Positions 36,301-45,097 are shown, counted from the first letter of the stretch. The stretch: DNA of 64,000 nucleotides from Trichostrongylus colubriformis (GCA_963978905.1 OZ022259.1:47634727-47698726); one strand, 5' to 3'. Notes: generated by a model not told the origin, from the letters alone. Numbers and translations are program-made.

Positions 36301-37156
36301 AGCGTTACCGGTTAATAAATTATAGGTTATAGGAGATTGGATGGCTGAGGAATAATGATTGAAACAGCCATCGCACAAAGCCGCGCAGCACTTTTTGCCC
36401 CGTTGTCTCGACATCCAGTCATAAAAGAATGTATGCATTGATATCAGAGAATCAACGATACCATAGGCTTCGCGAATATTGACGTGAAAGAAAAACAAAC
36501 AAACTGATAAGCAAAGAATTCCACCAAGAAACTGCCTCGCCATCTATAGAACTCCTTTAGAAACCTTAACAGCCGGCAAGTTTCAAGCGCTACCTATGCT
36601 AGTTCGACGAAGAATGAAGAACAAAGCATAAGGTCTTCTTCTTAAAATACGCCATATCTGTTTTTGTTACAGAATCCCAGAGGTATTTGAATGTATTTTC
36701 AGAGTGTACAAGGGTTGTGGCGACCAATCAACGTTCCCTCCCTTTACCTAGCCAAAGCTCACTGACCAAGCTTTTTTACCCTCCTGTCAATTCTCCAACA
36801 ATTCCAAAAATTTAAATTTTCGAATTGAAATGAACTTCGTGTGTTCCAAATTCCACGGTCATTAATAACTCCGAGCTCGATGCTGGTGATTTAGCGCCTT
36901 TGACTGCAAAGCGCATTTCGAGCTTTGAATCGCATACTAACGAGCACATCTCACAACAAAAAAAAATGCCTGAAAGAACAGAAAAAATTCAAAGGAAGAA
37001 GTAAAAAGCGAAAAAAAAGAAAATTCGAGGAAAAAATGAGTGAAAAGTGGCTTGCCTCAGTTTTAGATTGTCTACGATGCTGGGCAGATCGAGTGTGGAT
37101 AGCAGCACGAGGTCTTCGACCCCATACTCTTTGGGATCATGCTCGGCTAACGCCAT
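6341..37156 (-). CDS. hum-5: Class I unconventional myosin, Myo1d type (motor, IQ, start of TH1 tail)
   Basis: An actin-based motor that links membranes to the cortex. My exons, 5' to 3', are 37156-37056, 26128-26023, 24962-24860, 22976-22883, 18147-17982, 17929-17780, 17015-16926, 15638-15474, 15384-15304, 13932-13793, 13530-13395, 13324-13235, 12581-12481, 11909-11808, 11496-11403, 11294-11175, 11113-11028, 10596-10476, 10409-10323, 10237-10116, 7073-6927, 6601-6502, 6442-6341. They join in phase to 868 codons. P-loop GESGSGKT is at 104-111, switch I NDNSSRFG at 158-165, switch II DIYGFE at 388-393, IRCIKPN near 591-597, an IQ motif ([13 protein letters not shown]) near 708-720, and TH1 starts after about 750 (WKGDYL in exon 22). 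The TEDS-rule position, 16 residues before DALAK, is Asp332. Myo1d has about 1,000 residues, so roughly 135 tail residues are missing and probably lie left of the window. The start at MALAEHDP gives the usual short N-terminus; an upstream in-frame ATG at 37,210 is possible. The paralogue-level name is a judgement from the FEKGR-, IICDLVE- and LEELR-type segments. Confidence 0.95.
7254..7604. repeat. TTAA-ended MITE, family F, copy 1
   Basis: The right end reads CCCCTATCACCGCCTTTAA and the left end has the decayed inverse (CAGTGATAGGGG). The body matches the element at 34,352-34,670 along its whole length, for example the shared GGTAATGTGGGTAA and CGGCGGGAA segments. Its left border is approximate. 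Confidence 0.75.
9410..9600 (+). repeat. tRNA-derived SINE copy
   Basis: The left part contains an A-box-like TGGTGTAGTAACAGG and a B-box-like GGGATCAAATCCC with the spacing of a tRNA gene, followed by a non-tRNA body. The same sequence occurs inverted at about 43,895-44,095. The 82-residue minus-strand frame across it is an artefact of the SINE. Confidence 0.75.
12230..12411. repeat. Foldback MITE, family A, copy 2 (myosin intron 13)
   Basis: Starts GGCCGCCGTC and ends GACGGCGGCC, with inner arms rich in GCGATTTTGCGA and its complement. Its edge is 70 nt from the 3' end of myosin exon 13. Confidence 0.85.
12640..12807. repeat. MITE family B, copy 1 (myosin intron 12)
   Basis: Terminal inverted repeats based on GGCCGCGTTCATACTTTGCG; the interior carries the family's GAGGCAGAG and GGAGACGCAAAGACACGC segments. 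Its edge is about 60 nt upstream of myosin exon 13. Confidence 0.85.
14407..14702. repeat. Long imperfect inverted repeat (foldback element) in myosin intron 9
   Basis: Two arms of roughly 125 nt face each other around a centre near 14,560. Both arms contain ATTGAACAATGTG, GACTCAAAAAGGCTTT, AAAGAAATTTTTGAGCTTT and AAGCTTTCGG in the same order. The 70-residue frame inside is a by-product. Confidence 0.85.
15867..15995 (+). repeat. Dispersed repeat D, copy 1 (myosin intron 7)
   Basis: It shares with 27,987-28,117 the segments TACTGGCATTGTAGAG, AAAAAGGGGGAG, TGGTCGCCGTA and GGGAGTGC in the same order. I could not find terminal repeats, so its class is open. Confidence 0.65.
17109..17194. repeat. 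Short foldback repeat in myosin intron 6
   Basis: Arms of about 30 nt face each other: TGTGTGAAAAAACAATGTGAGG on the left is inverted as CCTCACATTGTTTTTTACACA on the right. The ACAATGTGAG core is also found in the larger palindrome at 14,407-14,702, so the two may be related. Confidence 0.75.
19008..19860 (-). mobile_element. Mariner deletion derivative inserted in the element above
   Basis: The ends are inverted copies of TTAGGTTGGACGGGAAGTTC and TA flanks both sides, the standard mariner target duplication. The element is 853 bp, compared with roughly 1.3 kb for full mariners. It encodes the two ends of a mariner transposase on the minus strand with the middle missing. Confidence 0.93.
19082..19710 (-). 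pseudogene. Broken mariner transposase
   Basis: The N-terminal helix-turn-helix piece ([18 protein letters not shown]) is near 19,580-19,625. The C-terminal catalytic piece ([11 protein letters not shown], then [12 protein letters not shown]) runs to the stop at 19,082, with 34 residues between the two Asp, the mariner DD34D spacing. Between them the central region with the first catalytic Asp is gone, the frame changes, and one in-frame TAA (19,292-19,294) lies just before the last Asp region. It cannot make an active transposase. Confidence 0.93.
22451..22497. repeat. AAAT microsatellite
   Basis: About eleven units of AAAT with two single-base interruptions. Confidence 0.95.
23178..23337. 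repeat. MITE family B, copy 2 (myosin intron 3)
   Basis: The right end AGTATGAACGCGGCCT is well kept and the left end is decayed (GGCCGTGTTTGGA). The interior matches the other family B copies, for example GGCGGAGACGCAGAGACA. Confidence 0.8.
23614..24172. repeat. TTAA-ended MITE, family F, copy 2 (myosin intron 3)
   Basis: The ends TTAAAGACATCATTAGGGG and CCCCTAATGATGCCTTTAA are inverse copies with a single mismatch. At 559 bp it is about 200 bp longer than the others and may contain an extra insertion in the middle (about 23,740-23,990). Confidence 0.8.
25543..25718. repeat. MITE family B, copy 3 (myosin intron 2, inverted)
   Basis: Ends CGCGTTCATACTTTGC and GCAAAGTATGAACGCG are present, and the interior is the reverse complement of copies 1 and 4. 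The 84- and 89-residue frames here are artefacts. Confidence 0.85.
27929..27986. repeat. Perfect 58-bp palindrome
   Basis: Two 28-nt arms (27,929-27,956 and 27,959-27,986) are exact inverse copies with only CT between them. Each arm starts AGGATATATAGC and runs into AATAAAAGCATTGCAT. It directly abuts repeat D copy 2. Confidence 0.95.
27987..28117 (+). repeat. Dispersed repeat D, copy 2
   Basis: It matches 15,867-15,995 in order and orientation and includes a 13-nt G run (28,052-28,064) where copy 1 has a shorter G-rich tract. Confidence 0.65.
30908..31108 (-). CDS. Unassigned 66-residue frame inside myosin intron 1 (weak)
   Basis: The frame has an even amino-acid mix (for example [19 protein letters not shown]) that looks more protein-like than its neighbours, with no domain I can name. 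No convincing splice sites or flanking exons were found, so it may be chance or a relic. Confidence 0.15.
   Translation of the reverse strand: MVPLMGKYYFVFIALKLHNELVSYLNWASEMFECDRLKRDLLARGFAERTRLHRAKDIPVNFWLEF
31990..32167. repeat. MITE family B, copy 4
   Basis: Left end AGGCCGCCTATCATACTTTGCG, right end CGCAAAGTATGAACGTGGCCT, with an interior close to copies 1 and 2. Open frames on both strands across it are artefacts. Confidence 0.85.
34352..34670. repeat. TTAA-ended MITE, family F, copy 3
   Basis: Ends TTAAAGGCAGCGATAGGGG and CCTCTATCACTGCCTTTAA are near-perfect inverse copies, flanked by the TTAA typical of piggyBac-like insertion. The body matches 7,254-7,604. A C run lies at 34,544-34,554. 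Confidence 0.85.
34922..35116 (-). CDS. Small acidic-start ORF inside myosin intron 1 (candidate)
   Basis: A 64-residue frame begins [16 protein letters not shown], an acidic start typical of real proteins, and continues with Cys and Leu-rich sequence. A possible splice donor (CGAG|GTTGAC) lies inside, so it could be a first exon. I know no family for it and no second exon was found. It is on the same strand as the host myosin. Confidence 0.25.
   Translation of the reverse strand: MSDSDEELAQNLHNWNLFYRDASLCNKLCPRLEEADNASLHMNEVDYRETLGCRSSRLNRLDKN
36244..36543 (-). CDS. Small ORF with a signal-peptide-like start and a Cys cluster (candidate)
   Basis: The 99-residue frame starts [19 protein letters not shown], a basic residue followed by a hydrophobic core, then a small-residue site (REAYG) that could be cut by signal peptidase. 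Downstream a basic stretch, RQRGKK, is followed at once by CCAALCDGC, which could be a processed Cys-rich peptide. TATAG sits directly before the ATG, a possible splice or trans-splice acceptor. No family is recognised. It lies in myosin intron 1, 0.5 kb downstream of exon 1 on the same strand. Confidence 0.35.
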   Translation of the reverse strand: MARQFLGGILCLSVCLFFFHVNIREAYGIVDSLISMHTFFYDWMSRQRGKKCCAALCDGCFNHYSSAIQSPITYNLLTGNASFSLSTKPFSSRIATAWT

Positions 37157-37221
37157 GTGCTTAAAAGTCACAGTCAATGGCGAATAGTTAGCGATTGAAT
37201 GAGCCACCACGTATCACAAAA

Positions 37222-37430
37222 AAAAAATCGCATGTGGATCAATAATTGATCGAAAATCGTGACATAAAGATCGATGATTGATTAAATTCATGAACAGCCA
37301 CATAAAGATCGATAATTGATTAAGAATATGAATAAACTGCAAGAAAAGGACCGATAGTTGATTGAGATAGATCATAAATTATTGCATAAAAATCGATTAA
37401 TGAAATGGCCATGTAAGAATCGATAAGATT
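37222..37430. repeat. Degenerate tandem array just upstream of myosin exon 1
   Basis: Four to five imperfect units share the core ACATAAAGATCGATNATTGA. The array starts about 65 nt upstream of the chosen myosin start codon, so it lies in the 5' UTR or core promoter region. Confidence 0.7.
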
Positions 37431-39107
37431 GAAAGGGTCCCGAAGATATGTATAGTAATGGGTTGTCTATGTAATGACGAGTCAACGGAGCGATTGATTG
37501 TGAAGCGCTTAGAGATAAGACAATATGGGGCAGAACGGAGCACATTCCACGCTGACATTGTTCCCGAAGCAGATTCCTTGAGTTTTTGAAAGTTACGTCA
37601 ACGTTCGAATTCCAAATGCAACCATTTCCGTACCAGTTTTCGAGAAGATTTGAAGAGGCATTGTCATTGGTGGCTATGAGCGACAAGAGATTGCTCAAAA
37701 GCGAAAATGATGAAAAACGATTTCTGAAGATCACACCGAGGCATACTTGAAGACGATGTATGAAAACCGGTTGGAAACTAAAATTTTGTGAAGGCAACGT
37801 GGATGGAGGATGAATTCGATTTGGTTTTTCGGCGAATTCTCACCCTCAACCATCCTCCTCCCCTCCCCCTTCCCCCGCTGTCGTCGAAAACATAGGCACC
37901 AGCAAAGCTAGTTAGACCGGAGTGCTTAGCCTAGGAACGGGTAGTCTACGGCATCCGAGTATGTTACTGGTGCTAAAATAAGGAAAGTGAAAGCGGTGCT
38001 CAGGGTTAGGCCTAGTGTTGAAGAAAACTTTTGGGTAATACGACCCCTCCCCTGGTCGACGCCTTCGATCCTATCTCCTTCTATACCCCACATGTCTCCC
38101 TGAAGAATGGACCGCCAACCGATAATCATAGCTTATCGCTTGAACACTTTTTTTGGAGATCTCCGCGTTTCCAAAAATTACTCAAAAAGGGTGAACGTCG
38201 AGGAGTCCTCGCGTCCATTTCCAAAAATATTATTCGATTCTCTACCCCACTTTCCAACAAAAAATACGACCCACAGGTAATTAAGGTGCCCTCTTTTGAT
38301 CATTACAGACATCTAAAACCAAAACCTTACCCTGCAAACAGCTCCAGGCCAAATATTCCTGAAAGTCGTCTGCAACCCTGACTGAATAGTCCTATAGCGA
38401 CTATACAACAAAATTTTGAACCCTTCGAATGGTTCAATACTTTGTTGAACTTACAGTCAGAGGTTCCACAGGTTAATGTACCCAGGCCATGTAGCACTCT
38501 ATAGGGGTTGAGATTAACTTCAGGTAAGTTCCAAGCAATTTCAAAAATGATTTCCGAGAAAATTTCGCGTTTTTCCAATATCCTACAAGAGCTTAATGGC
38601 TCAAATGTCATGACCTAGCAAGCAGAAAAGCTTCTGCACAGTTTGACCAGTCACGATGGTTCTTTGCTTGAAAAAAAAAACCATGAAAACACAAAAAAAA
38701 ACTGTAGCAAGCTTCCTGCGTGGCTCAAACGAAAGCATAAGGATTTGAGCTCTTCAGAGTGGACCAAAAAGGAGGTGCAATGATCCAGAGCCAAAGGATA
38801 CGCCATACCTTATATGTAATACAAAAGCAAAGAGCAGATCCCGCCATAAATAGTCACAAAAACGACAATGCCATGAAGCGCGTAACGAAATCGAAATGCA
38901 CCCCCCATTGCGCGTTGCCGCAATGGGAGGGTCCATGAGAAAGATGGTGACTCCAAAGGGGCGGACGCTGATGGGGGTGGGGGCGCACCTCGCCGCTCGT
39001 ATCACCAAAGGCACGTTAGAAAAGTAACAAAGACCCTCATCGCGTCGAAATTATGGATCGATTTATTTGAAGAGGAACCCTGATGAATAATTATAATGGC
39101 ATCAAAA

Positions 39108-39250
39108 TTGTTTTTTGGTTGAATTTGGTCTTTTATCAGTTTGGGATTTTTGAAAGTTCGAAAAAACTCTTTTTGGTTGAATTTGTTTTTTTTTTTGTTC
39201 AAATTATAATTTTTGGAGATTCGAAAAAAATTTTGGTCGAACTTGGGCTA
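39108..39250. repeat. T-rich tandem, about 2.3 units
   Basis: Units of about 65 nt each contain TTTTTGGTTGAATTTG and a later TTCGAAAAAA. No coding potential is seen. Confidence 0.6.
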
Positions 39251-40543
39251 TTTGCAGGGAAAAGCATCATAAGAACCAGGAAATATCTATGGAAAGATGG
39301 CAGTGAAGTAGTTACAAGGAGATGGAATGCCAGAAAAAGAATCACAGTGGAGCATTCATGGGATTCTGAGGCAATGACAGGATCCACTGAATCTCGTGTG
39401 TTTAGCCTATGACATCGTCTACACCTTTACAACAAGACACTCAAGAACACGGCCACTTTGTAAAAAATTCTACTAGAAAACAAAAAAGCGGCACGCAGCG
39501 TCAGGTGCCCTTGAAAGAAGGCAGACCTCTTCGTCCACCCATTGTTTTTTAAATTACAACCCTTATTTTCTTTTAAAAACTTATACCTACTGATAGACGA
39601 GAAACCCCCTACTAAGGCAGGAAGTCTTGAGCCATTGGAGTGCCATTGAGTGAACAGCCCACTATCGCAGGGCCAGGGATCGTATCCTTTTGGGTAGAAT
39701 GCGCTCACACCAGGAACTCCTCAACTACAAATTTTTGAACTGGAAATTAGTTATCGGCTTATCCTACAAGCAAGCCAAAATCCGAAGAAAAGTTCTGAGA
39801 AAAAACGGTGAGGAATTATAAATTGCAGCTATTTCGGACGAAAAACCAGTAGGCAAGCCAGAATCAACGTTAGAAGGTACTACTACTACTGGCACAGCAT
39901 TTGTCTTGTATAATGCTTCAGCTAGCAAAGATATCATCTCCTATGAGAGGGGATTCGGCATTATACAAGTAGGCCTATTTAAAATGCTTGCAATACGCTA
40001 CACATGAAGCCACAATCTAGCGTCTTGGTTAGGTCAGAAGCCTACTACTGTATTGTATTTTGCATCAAAGCCAAATGCATGACGCATTCTGGATTAGTTC
40101 ATCGATATCAATCCTTCGCCATTATCAAAATATTCTCTTCAAAATTCGCTGGACAAACATGTGCAATGTTTGCTTGAAAGTGTGAAGAGAATATGGGCTT
40201 TTGAATTATAGGAAAGGTGTTCTCTAAGCGATAATCAAAGGATTAAGAGCAGAGGAAGAGATAAGGAGTACTGATAGATGTGAATACATGCTCTCTGTAA
40301 ACAAACCTTCCACTTCAGAAGAGGTAAAGCGTGGTTTATTTCGACCTTCCCGACCGTTGCACTGTTGAGCACTCTCACTTTCGGATTATACAATCTGCCA
40401 AATTTACCGCTATCGGTGTCTTCAAGATAGTAACGTTGTATCTCCGGTAGTGTCGTATCATGGTTAGTCAGGGAGGAGGTGAAGAGATGTATCTGGAGCT
40501 TACAATTAGCATGTTTATAGTGGGTAATGGCGCCGCTCGACGC

Positions 40544-40940
40544 CCTTTTCTGGGGTGTGTAGCCTTATGTCGAATTTTCGCGAGCCCGCGCTCGGCGGAT
40601 TTCTTTGAGTGTGATTGTGTACATTGCGTACACCCCCTTCAAAGTTTCACGCCCTTATTAATTCTTGATTTGTTCTATAGTTCTTGATTAAGATTGTTAC
40701 CATGTAATGTTATTGTTTCTTTTACTTTTTATGTTACTATTTTGTCTTTTCAGGGCTCAAAAGTTATTTTTTTTAGATAATGGTGAGATAAACAGCTATT
40801 TCTTCAAAGGACCTTTATGGTGTCAGCCTCTTGCGTCCTGAGCGGAATACCAACCGACCGCGGCAAGTCGTGCTGATGGCGCCGCGATGGTGACGCCACA
40901 AAGCGAAAGTTCGACATAAACTACACACCCCCTTTTCTGA
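40544..40940. repeat. Inverted-repeat element, family E, copy 1
   Basis: The ends match as inverse copies over about 37 nt with a few mismatches, including CCCTTTTCTGGGGTGTGTAG and TTATGTCGAATTTTCGC. About 125 nt of the right end match 47,855-47,985. Confidence 0.75.
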
Positions 40941-41669
40941 AAGGGGAGGGAGGGAGAGAAGAGAAGGATGGAACGCGCAATAGGTTCCACATAATTATAG
41001 AGGGTCGTATTGCGGGTCGTATTGCAGGCTTCCAAGAAGAGCGTGCGACGTCGAAGGTTCCTTCTACACTATGGTTGATTCTGGCTGAACTTGCTGCGGG
41101 TGAGAGTAGAGGATCGAAGGCTGATGGTAAGGCCACTGGATAATCTCTGGCCTATTGATAGGGGGTTAGAAATGTCAATGTCGTCGAGCGGGGTACAAAC
41201 GAAGAAAGCCAAGAAAGACAGGCCGCCACACCTTCTGCCCTGGATCGAGTAAAAAAGCTAATAAATCTCTAACAACAGTTAAATGCCGACATTAACAAGC
41301 AGTGAACGGTCTAGATATCCCGACGAGAATCTTCAAAGAAGCGGCTCAAAGCCATTATTGCAACGTAAATGAGTGAGTCTGACATTTCAGCGTTGACGAT
41401 CTAATTCCGAGGAAAAGGTGAAATCTGAAAAAACTGTCTGCCGCCTCCTGTATGTGCCATTAACGCTTCGAAGAACAGCCTAGTCAATTTGTAATGTGAT
41501 CTTACGAAATTACAACGGCAACTGGGAACATCAGATTTTTCCACTTTTAACCAATTAGCGAGGAAATTGCTACAGAACAACTCTCAGATCAACCTACAAG
41601 ACTTCAATATTGTGGTTTCATGGAATATTGTTGCAACTGTCGTAAAACCGGACCTACAATGGGGTCGAA

Positions 41670-42026
41670 ATTCAAGAGCTAGAGGTAACGTGGATAACTA
41701 GAACTAAAGTGATCACCCAAAAGAAAGCTGAGGTCCCAAGAAAATTGTATGTGACAAAATCCCCCGTGAAAGAGGCCTCCTTCCCTCTCCCTCCCCGAGC
41801 TTTGAAGGAGGGGTGTTTTTGACAGTTTTACTTGTTTTACCCCAACCCGCTGCTTTTTACTTCGACCCAACCCATTTCGGAATCAGCAGTGGAGAGGAGG
41901 TCATACTTGTCGGGTTTCTGGCCGTTTCATCCCGATTTTCTTCACATTCACGCTACAGAACATCCGACTTTCATATTCTGTACTCTTTTGATATTCGGTC
42001 CAAACTATCCAACCCACTGCCTTTAA
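41670..42026. repeat. TTAA-ended MITE, family F, copy 4
   Basis: The right end is CACTGCCTTTAA and the interior follows copy 1 (GAAAGCT, TTTTACCCCAACCCGC, GGGTTTCTGGCCGTTTCATCCCG). The left end is decayed and its border approximate. Confidence 0.65.
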
Positions 42027-43164
42027 AACACAAGACTCTTAGTGGGAAAAGCCTCACTTTCCGAACGTGGTCCAATTCTGGCACTGACCCAATGATTCAA
42101 ATTCAGTAATTGAGTTTTGCGCTCAGCAAAATGTAAAAATCAGATTAATCCTCAATAAAAATGTGATAAAAGAATCTGGCATTGAAAAGTATTTAGAAGC
42201 TGAAAACGCCTCAGAGAAGAAACCATGGAGACGACAAAGAGAACGATATCTGTGCAAAGCAACAAGTTGCTAATCAAAAAATAAACATAAATAGCCGACG
42301 CACCGATGACCAGGTCTGCTTCTTACCATGCACTCGAAAAGTTGCCACTTTACTCTTGACCCGTCAGTTGCACAGGCACACCTCGAAACTTCCCTTATTC
42401 CAATTCAAAAACCGAAAAACTGGTAGAACAGCAGCTCATTCGAATCCCACCAAGCAACATTTGAACAGCCGCTAGCGATCAGAGCGCAGTAACTTTCCGC
42501 AGACGATGTTGATTTGCTTCTCACTCTGCGTCCCTGACCACGGGACCGTCGCCTCTTTGCTATTAGAGACATCGTGGCAGCGTCTCGCCCCGACCCGTAG
42601 GACGACATTTTGAGAAGCTCTATTCAGCCAGATTCTTGCAGAACTTTTTTTTGTGGGACCCTGCATGGGGCCCTTAGTGAGCAACTGCAACAGAAATATA
42701 TGGGCAACAGAAAATTTCAAATCTCCGTAAACAATCCCTTCAAGAGTAAAATGGGAAGGCGAAATCTGCCAGAGTCAAGTAAACCGCATGAATAACGGAC
42801 GGTTGTGATTCGCAAACCGGAGAGCATAAGTAACTGAACAGGATAACTAACACGTTTCGCATGCGACAACGGTGGCGAACGAAAGATTGAGGAGGCCTCC
42901 CGTCTTACTATATGTCATAATCCTGGTCGCGAACGCAGGAAACCATCGCGTACGAATACATAAGAAGAAAAATGTAAAGGTGTGGAATACCGGAGGAGCA
43001 CAACCGGACGCAATGTGGATTAAGTGAGTGTTCAAGATCAGCTTGTGCGCGAGGAGCAAGTTTCAAAAATAACGAAATGACCTAAGGAAATCAGCTCAAC
43101 ACCATTTTCAAAGCAAAGCATTCCGCGTCAATCAAGCTTTTTCAGTTGGCCATGCACTCCACTC

Positions 43165-43415
43165 TTATTCAGAAATGTAGGGCCACTTGCATGCGATTTG
43201 GTCCAACAACGTCAGGCGGAAGTTGTCGATGTACAGGTCAGTTGTTTTACCCGACGAGTCTGGTATTACCACATACACCGAGTCCGGATGGAATGTTGCA
43301 GCCGTGTCGGGTAAGGAACTGAAGTTCATTTTCTAAAGGGAATGGTACCACTTTTTTCTATGTAAACCTCCGCAATGCAGCTTGTTTGAGGTGGTTCAGT
43401 CAGGTTTCCGAACTT
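43165..43415 (-). CDS. Orphan 3'-terminal exon of an unknown protein (candidate)
   Basis: A clean frame at 43,332-43,165 follows a TTTAG acceptor and ends with TAA after VYVVIPDSSGKT, LYIDNFRLT and KWPYISE. The alternation of hydrophobic residues looks like a beta-sandwich end, but I cannot name the family. A possible previous exon (43,415-43,368, KFGNLTEPPQTSCIAE) joins in phase, yet the intron would be only 35 nt, which is short for nematodes. No further exons were found, so it may be the relic of a gene. Confidence 0.3.
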
Positions 43416-43560
43416 CTGCCGTTTCAAGGAGAAGAGTGAAGAGGGAAAGGCTATTGCTGCGCCAGGCATTTTTCTTTTCCAGGCCGCTGGCTTCACAACA
43501 TCGAGAATCTTAACAGGCTGATTTTGATATTTTTGATTTTTGATTAGCACAAATGCACGG

Positions 43561-43603
43561 AAAGCATGGAGTGCGGGTTCGAGTCCCGTCCGAGACCAAA
43601 GCT
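43561..43603 (+). repeat. tRNA 3'-half-like fragment
   Basis: A T-arm with a B box (GCGGG TTCGAGT CCCGT) is followed by CCGAGACCA. No matching 5' half or anticodon arm precedes it, so it is a fragment or part of a SINE, not a working tRNA gene. Confidence 0.5.
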
Positions 43604-43894
43604 TTCGTCCATAACTCAGCAGACTTGCAACAATTAACTTGACTGGAGTTTTTGAGTGAGGCAGCAGGTGCTTCCATGAGCTGTTATTAGAAAAAAAACA
43701 GGTGCATGCTGTAGAACAGCCGTAAGAATCAAGCAGTCGTGAGCAATGGTTGTGACCAAATGCTGGAGAATAGCACCATTGTTTCGGGAGTGAGAATCAT
43801 CAGACTGGCTTCTGCATTAAACCCCTTGTTATTACATCACCTGGTGAAATGTATCAAAGGATAAAGGATAGAGTTTTCTAGTTCCATTCAGAAT

Positions 43895-44095
43895 CGTGGG
43901 GGCCCATAAAAAGACCAGCGGGGGCCAGCCGATGTACAAGCCAGCGCTTTTACCCTCATAGACAATTCTGGTACCAATTCACCTACCTCGGAGGGATAAA
44001 AGGCCTGGGCGGGTGTCGGGGTTCGCTCCCCGCACCATGAGAGTGGGAGTGCGCGCCACCTGTCACTACATCACCTCCACCAATTTATCACTCAC
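43895..44095 (-). repeat. tRNA-derived SINE copy, inverted
   Basis: On the minus strand it reads GGTGATGTAGTGACAGG, then GGGGAGCGAACCCC, then a body that matches 9,410-9,600, including TTGGTACCAG and TTGTACATCGGCTGGCC. Confidence 0.75.
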
Positions 44096-44334
44096 CACTG
44101 ATTAGCAGATGAAAATTAAGGTGAAACTCAGAACTCTTCCCACAGATCAGGCTCCCATGGCATAAAAGCTCATTTGAGAAAGACCCAGCCCAGAGGGCAC
44201 CCCTAGATGCCTCTGCTGTTGACTGAAATATATCGAGCTCAGACGCAGTGGGCACACAGAACATGTCAGTGGACTGACGATGCACATGGAGCGTTTATCG
44301 TTGGTGATCTCCCTCCCGGGATTCGCTTCTTAGT

Positions 44335-44495
44335 TAGGCTCCCATCAGACTTTGAAAAATCTGAGATTTTGCGATTTTGCGCACTTTCGCCGCGATACTA
44401 CGACCTTGGAATTGTGCTATACCGCAATTTCACATGCGGAGCCGCACAGTATTGCAGAATCGCAAAATCGCAAAATCGTAGTATGAGGACGACCT
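44335..44495. repeat. Foldback MITE, family A, copy 3
   Basis: Inverted arms with GATTTTGCGATTTTGCG and CGCAAAATCGCAAAATCG; the outer ends are decayed relative to copy 2. Confidence 0.75.
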
Positions 44496-44565
44496 CATGT
44501 GCCCTCATGTATTGGCTCCAATGTCCGCTGTCAGTACACCCCCACACGCTCAGTGCGCCCAGTAC

Positions 44566-44732
44566 GGTCGCGTTCATACTCAGCGCTAGTTGGGGGCATG
44601 TAGACAACGAGGTAGAGTGTCACGAAGGAGGTGCACAGATGACACAATCAACGAGGCCGTGTTTCATAGGCGAAGACGTAGAGACACGCAGCCACACTCC
44701 GCAGACGGTACCGTAGAGTATGAACGCGGCCT
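44566..44732. repeat. MITE family B, copy 5
   Basis: Ends CGCGTTCATACT and AGTATGAACGCGGCCT frame an interior that matches other family B copies (GACGTAGAGACACGCAGCCAC). It lies 71 nt from a family A element, the same pairing as at 12.2-12.8 kb. Confidence 0.8.
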
Positions 44733-45097
44733 GCCATTGAGCGTGTGGTGAAGAATAAATCGGAAGCGTTTATGTCCTTGCCACTCGGCTAATTGTTTTA
44801 TAATCTACCCTGATATGTACGAAGTAAGGGAACGTATCAAAAAATCAGGTTGACTAGAGGTCTACGAAACGCGGAGGAACGAGTACTCCTTGTAAAGCAT
44901 CGAATAGAAGAGACAAAGCGAGGGGTTCCACTATTCCTAACAATTTCATGCCGGATCAGCGTCGAAGCCACATCCTGACAGCTTTAGCGGAGCATTTTGC
45001 AATGGTGTGATCGTTTGTCCGTGAATACCGGACGCAGACCGGAGGCAATCTACACAAGTTATCGACGGATGCAATTTCATTGATTTGAGGTGTCCTG

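Larger units (their letters stand above)
26129..37055 (-). other. Myosin intron 1, about 10.9 kb, GC-AG type
   Basis: The donor side reads CTGAG|GCAAGC on the minus strand and the acceptor ATTCCAG|GTTCTCG. Joining them makes the codon AGG and continues the conserved motor N-terminus. Inside are repeat D copy 2, a perfect palindrome, MITE family B copy 4, a family F MITE and two small same-strand coding candidates (34,922-35,116 and 36,244-36,543). Other parts show no recognisable feature. Confidence 0.85.

Noticed and set aside
37372..37797. A 141-residue minus-strand frame, the longest in the intergenic region.
   Set aside because: No domain, signal or splice pattern is seen, and the opposite strand is equally open over part of it; probably chance.
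43561..43603. A tRNA gene.
   Set aside because: Only the T arm and 3' acceptor-like half are present.
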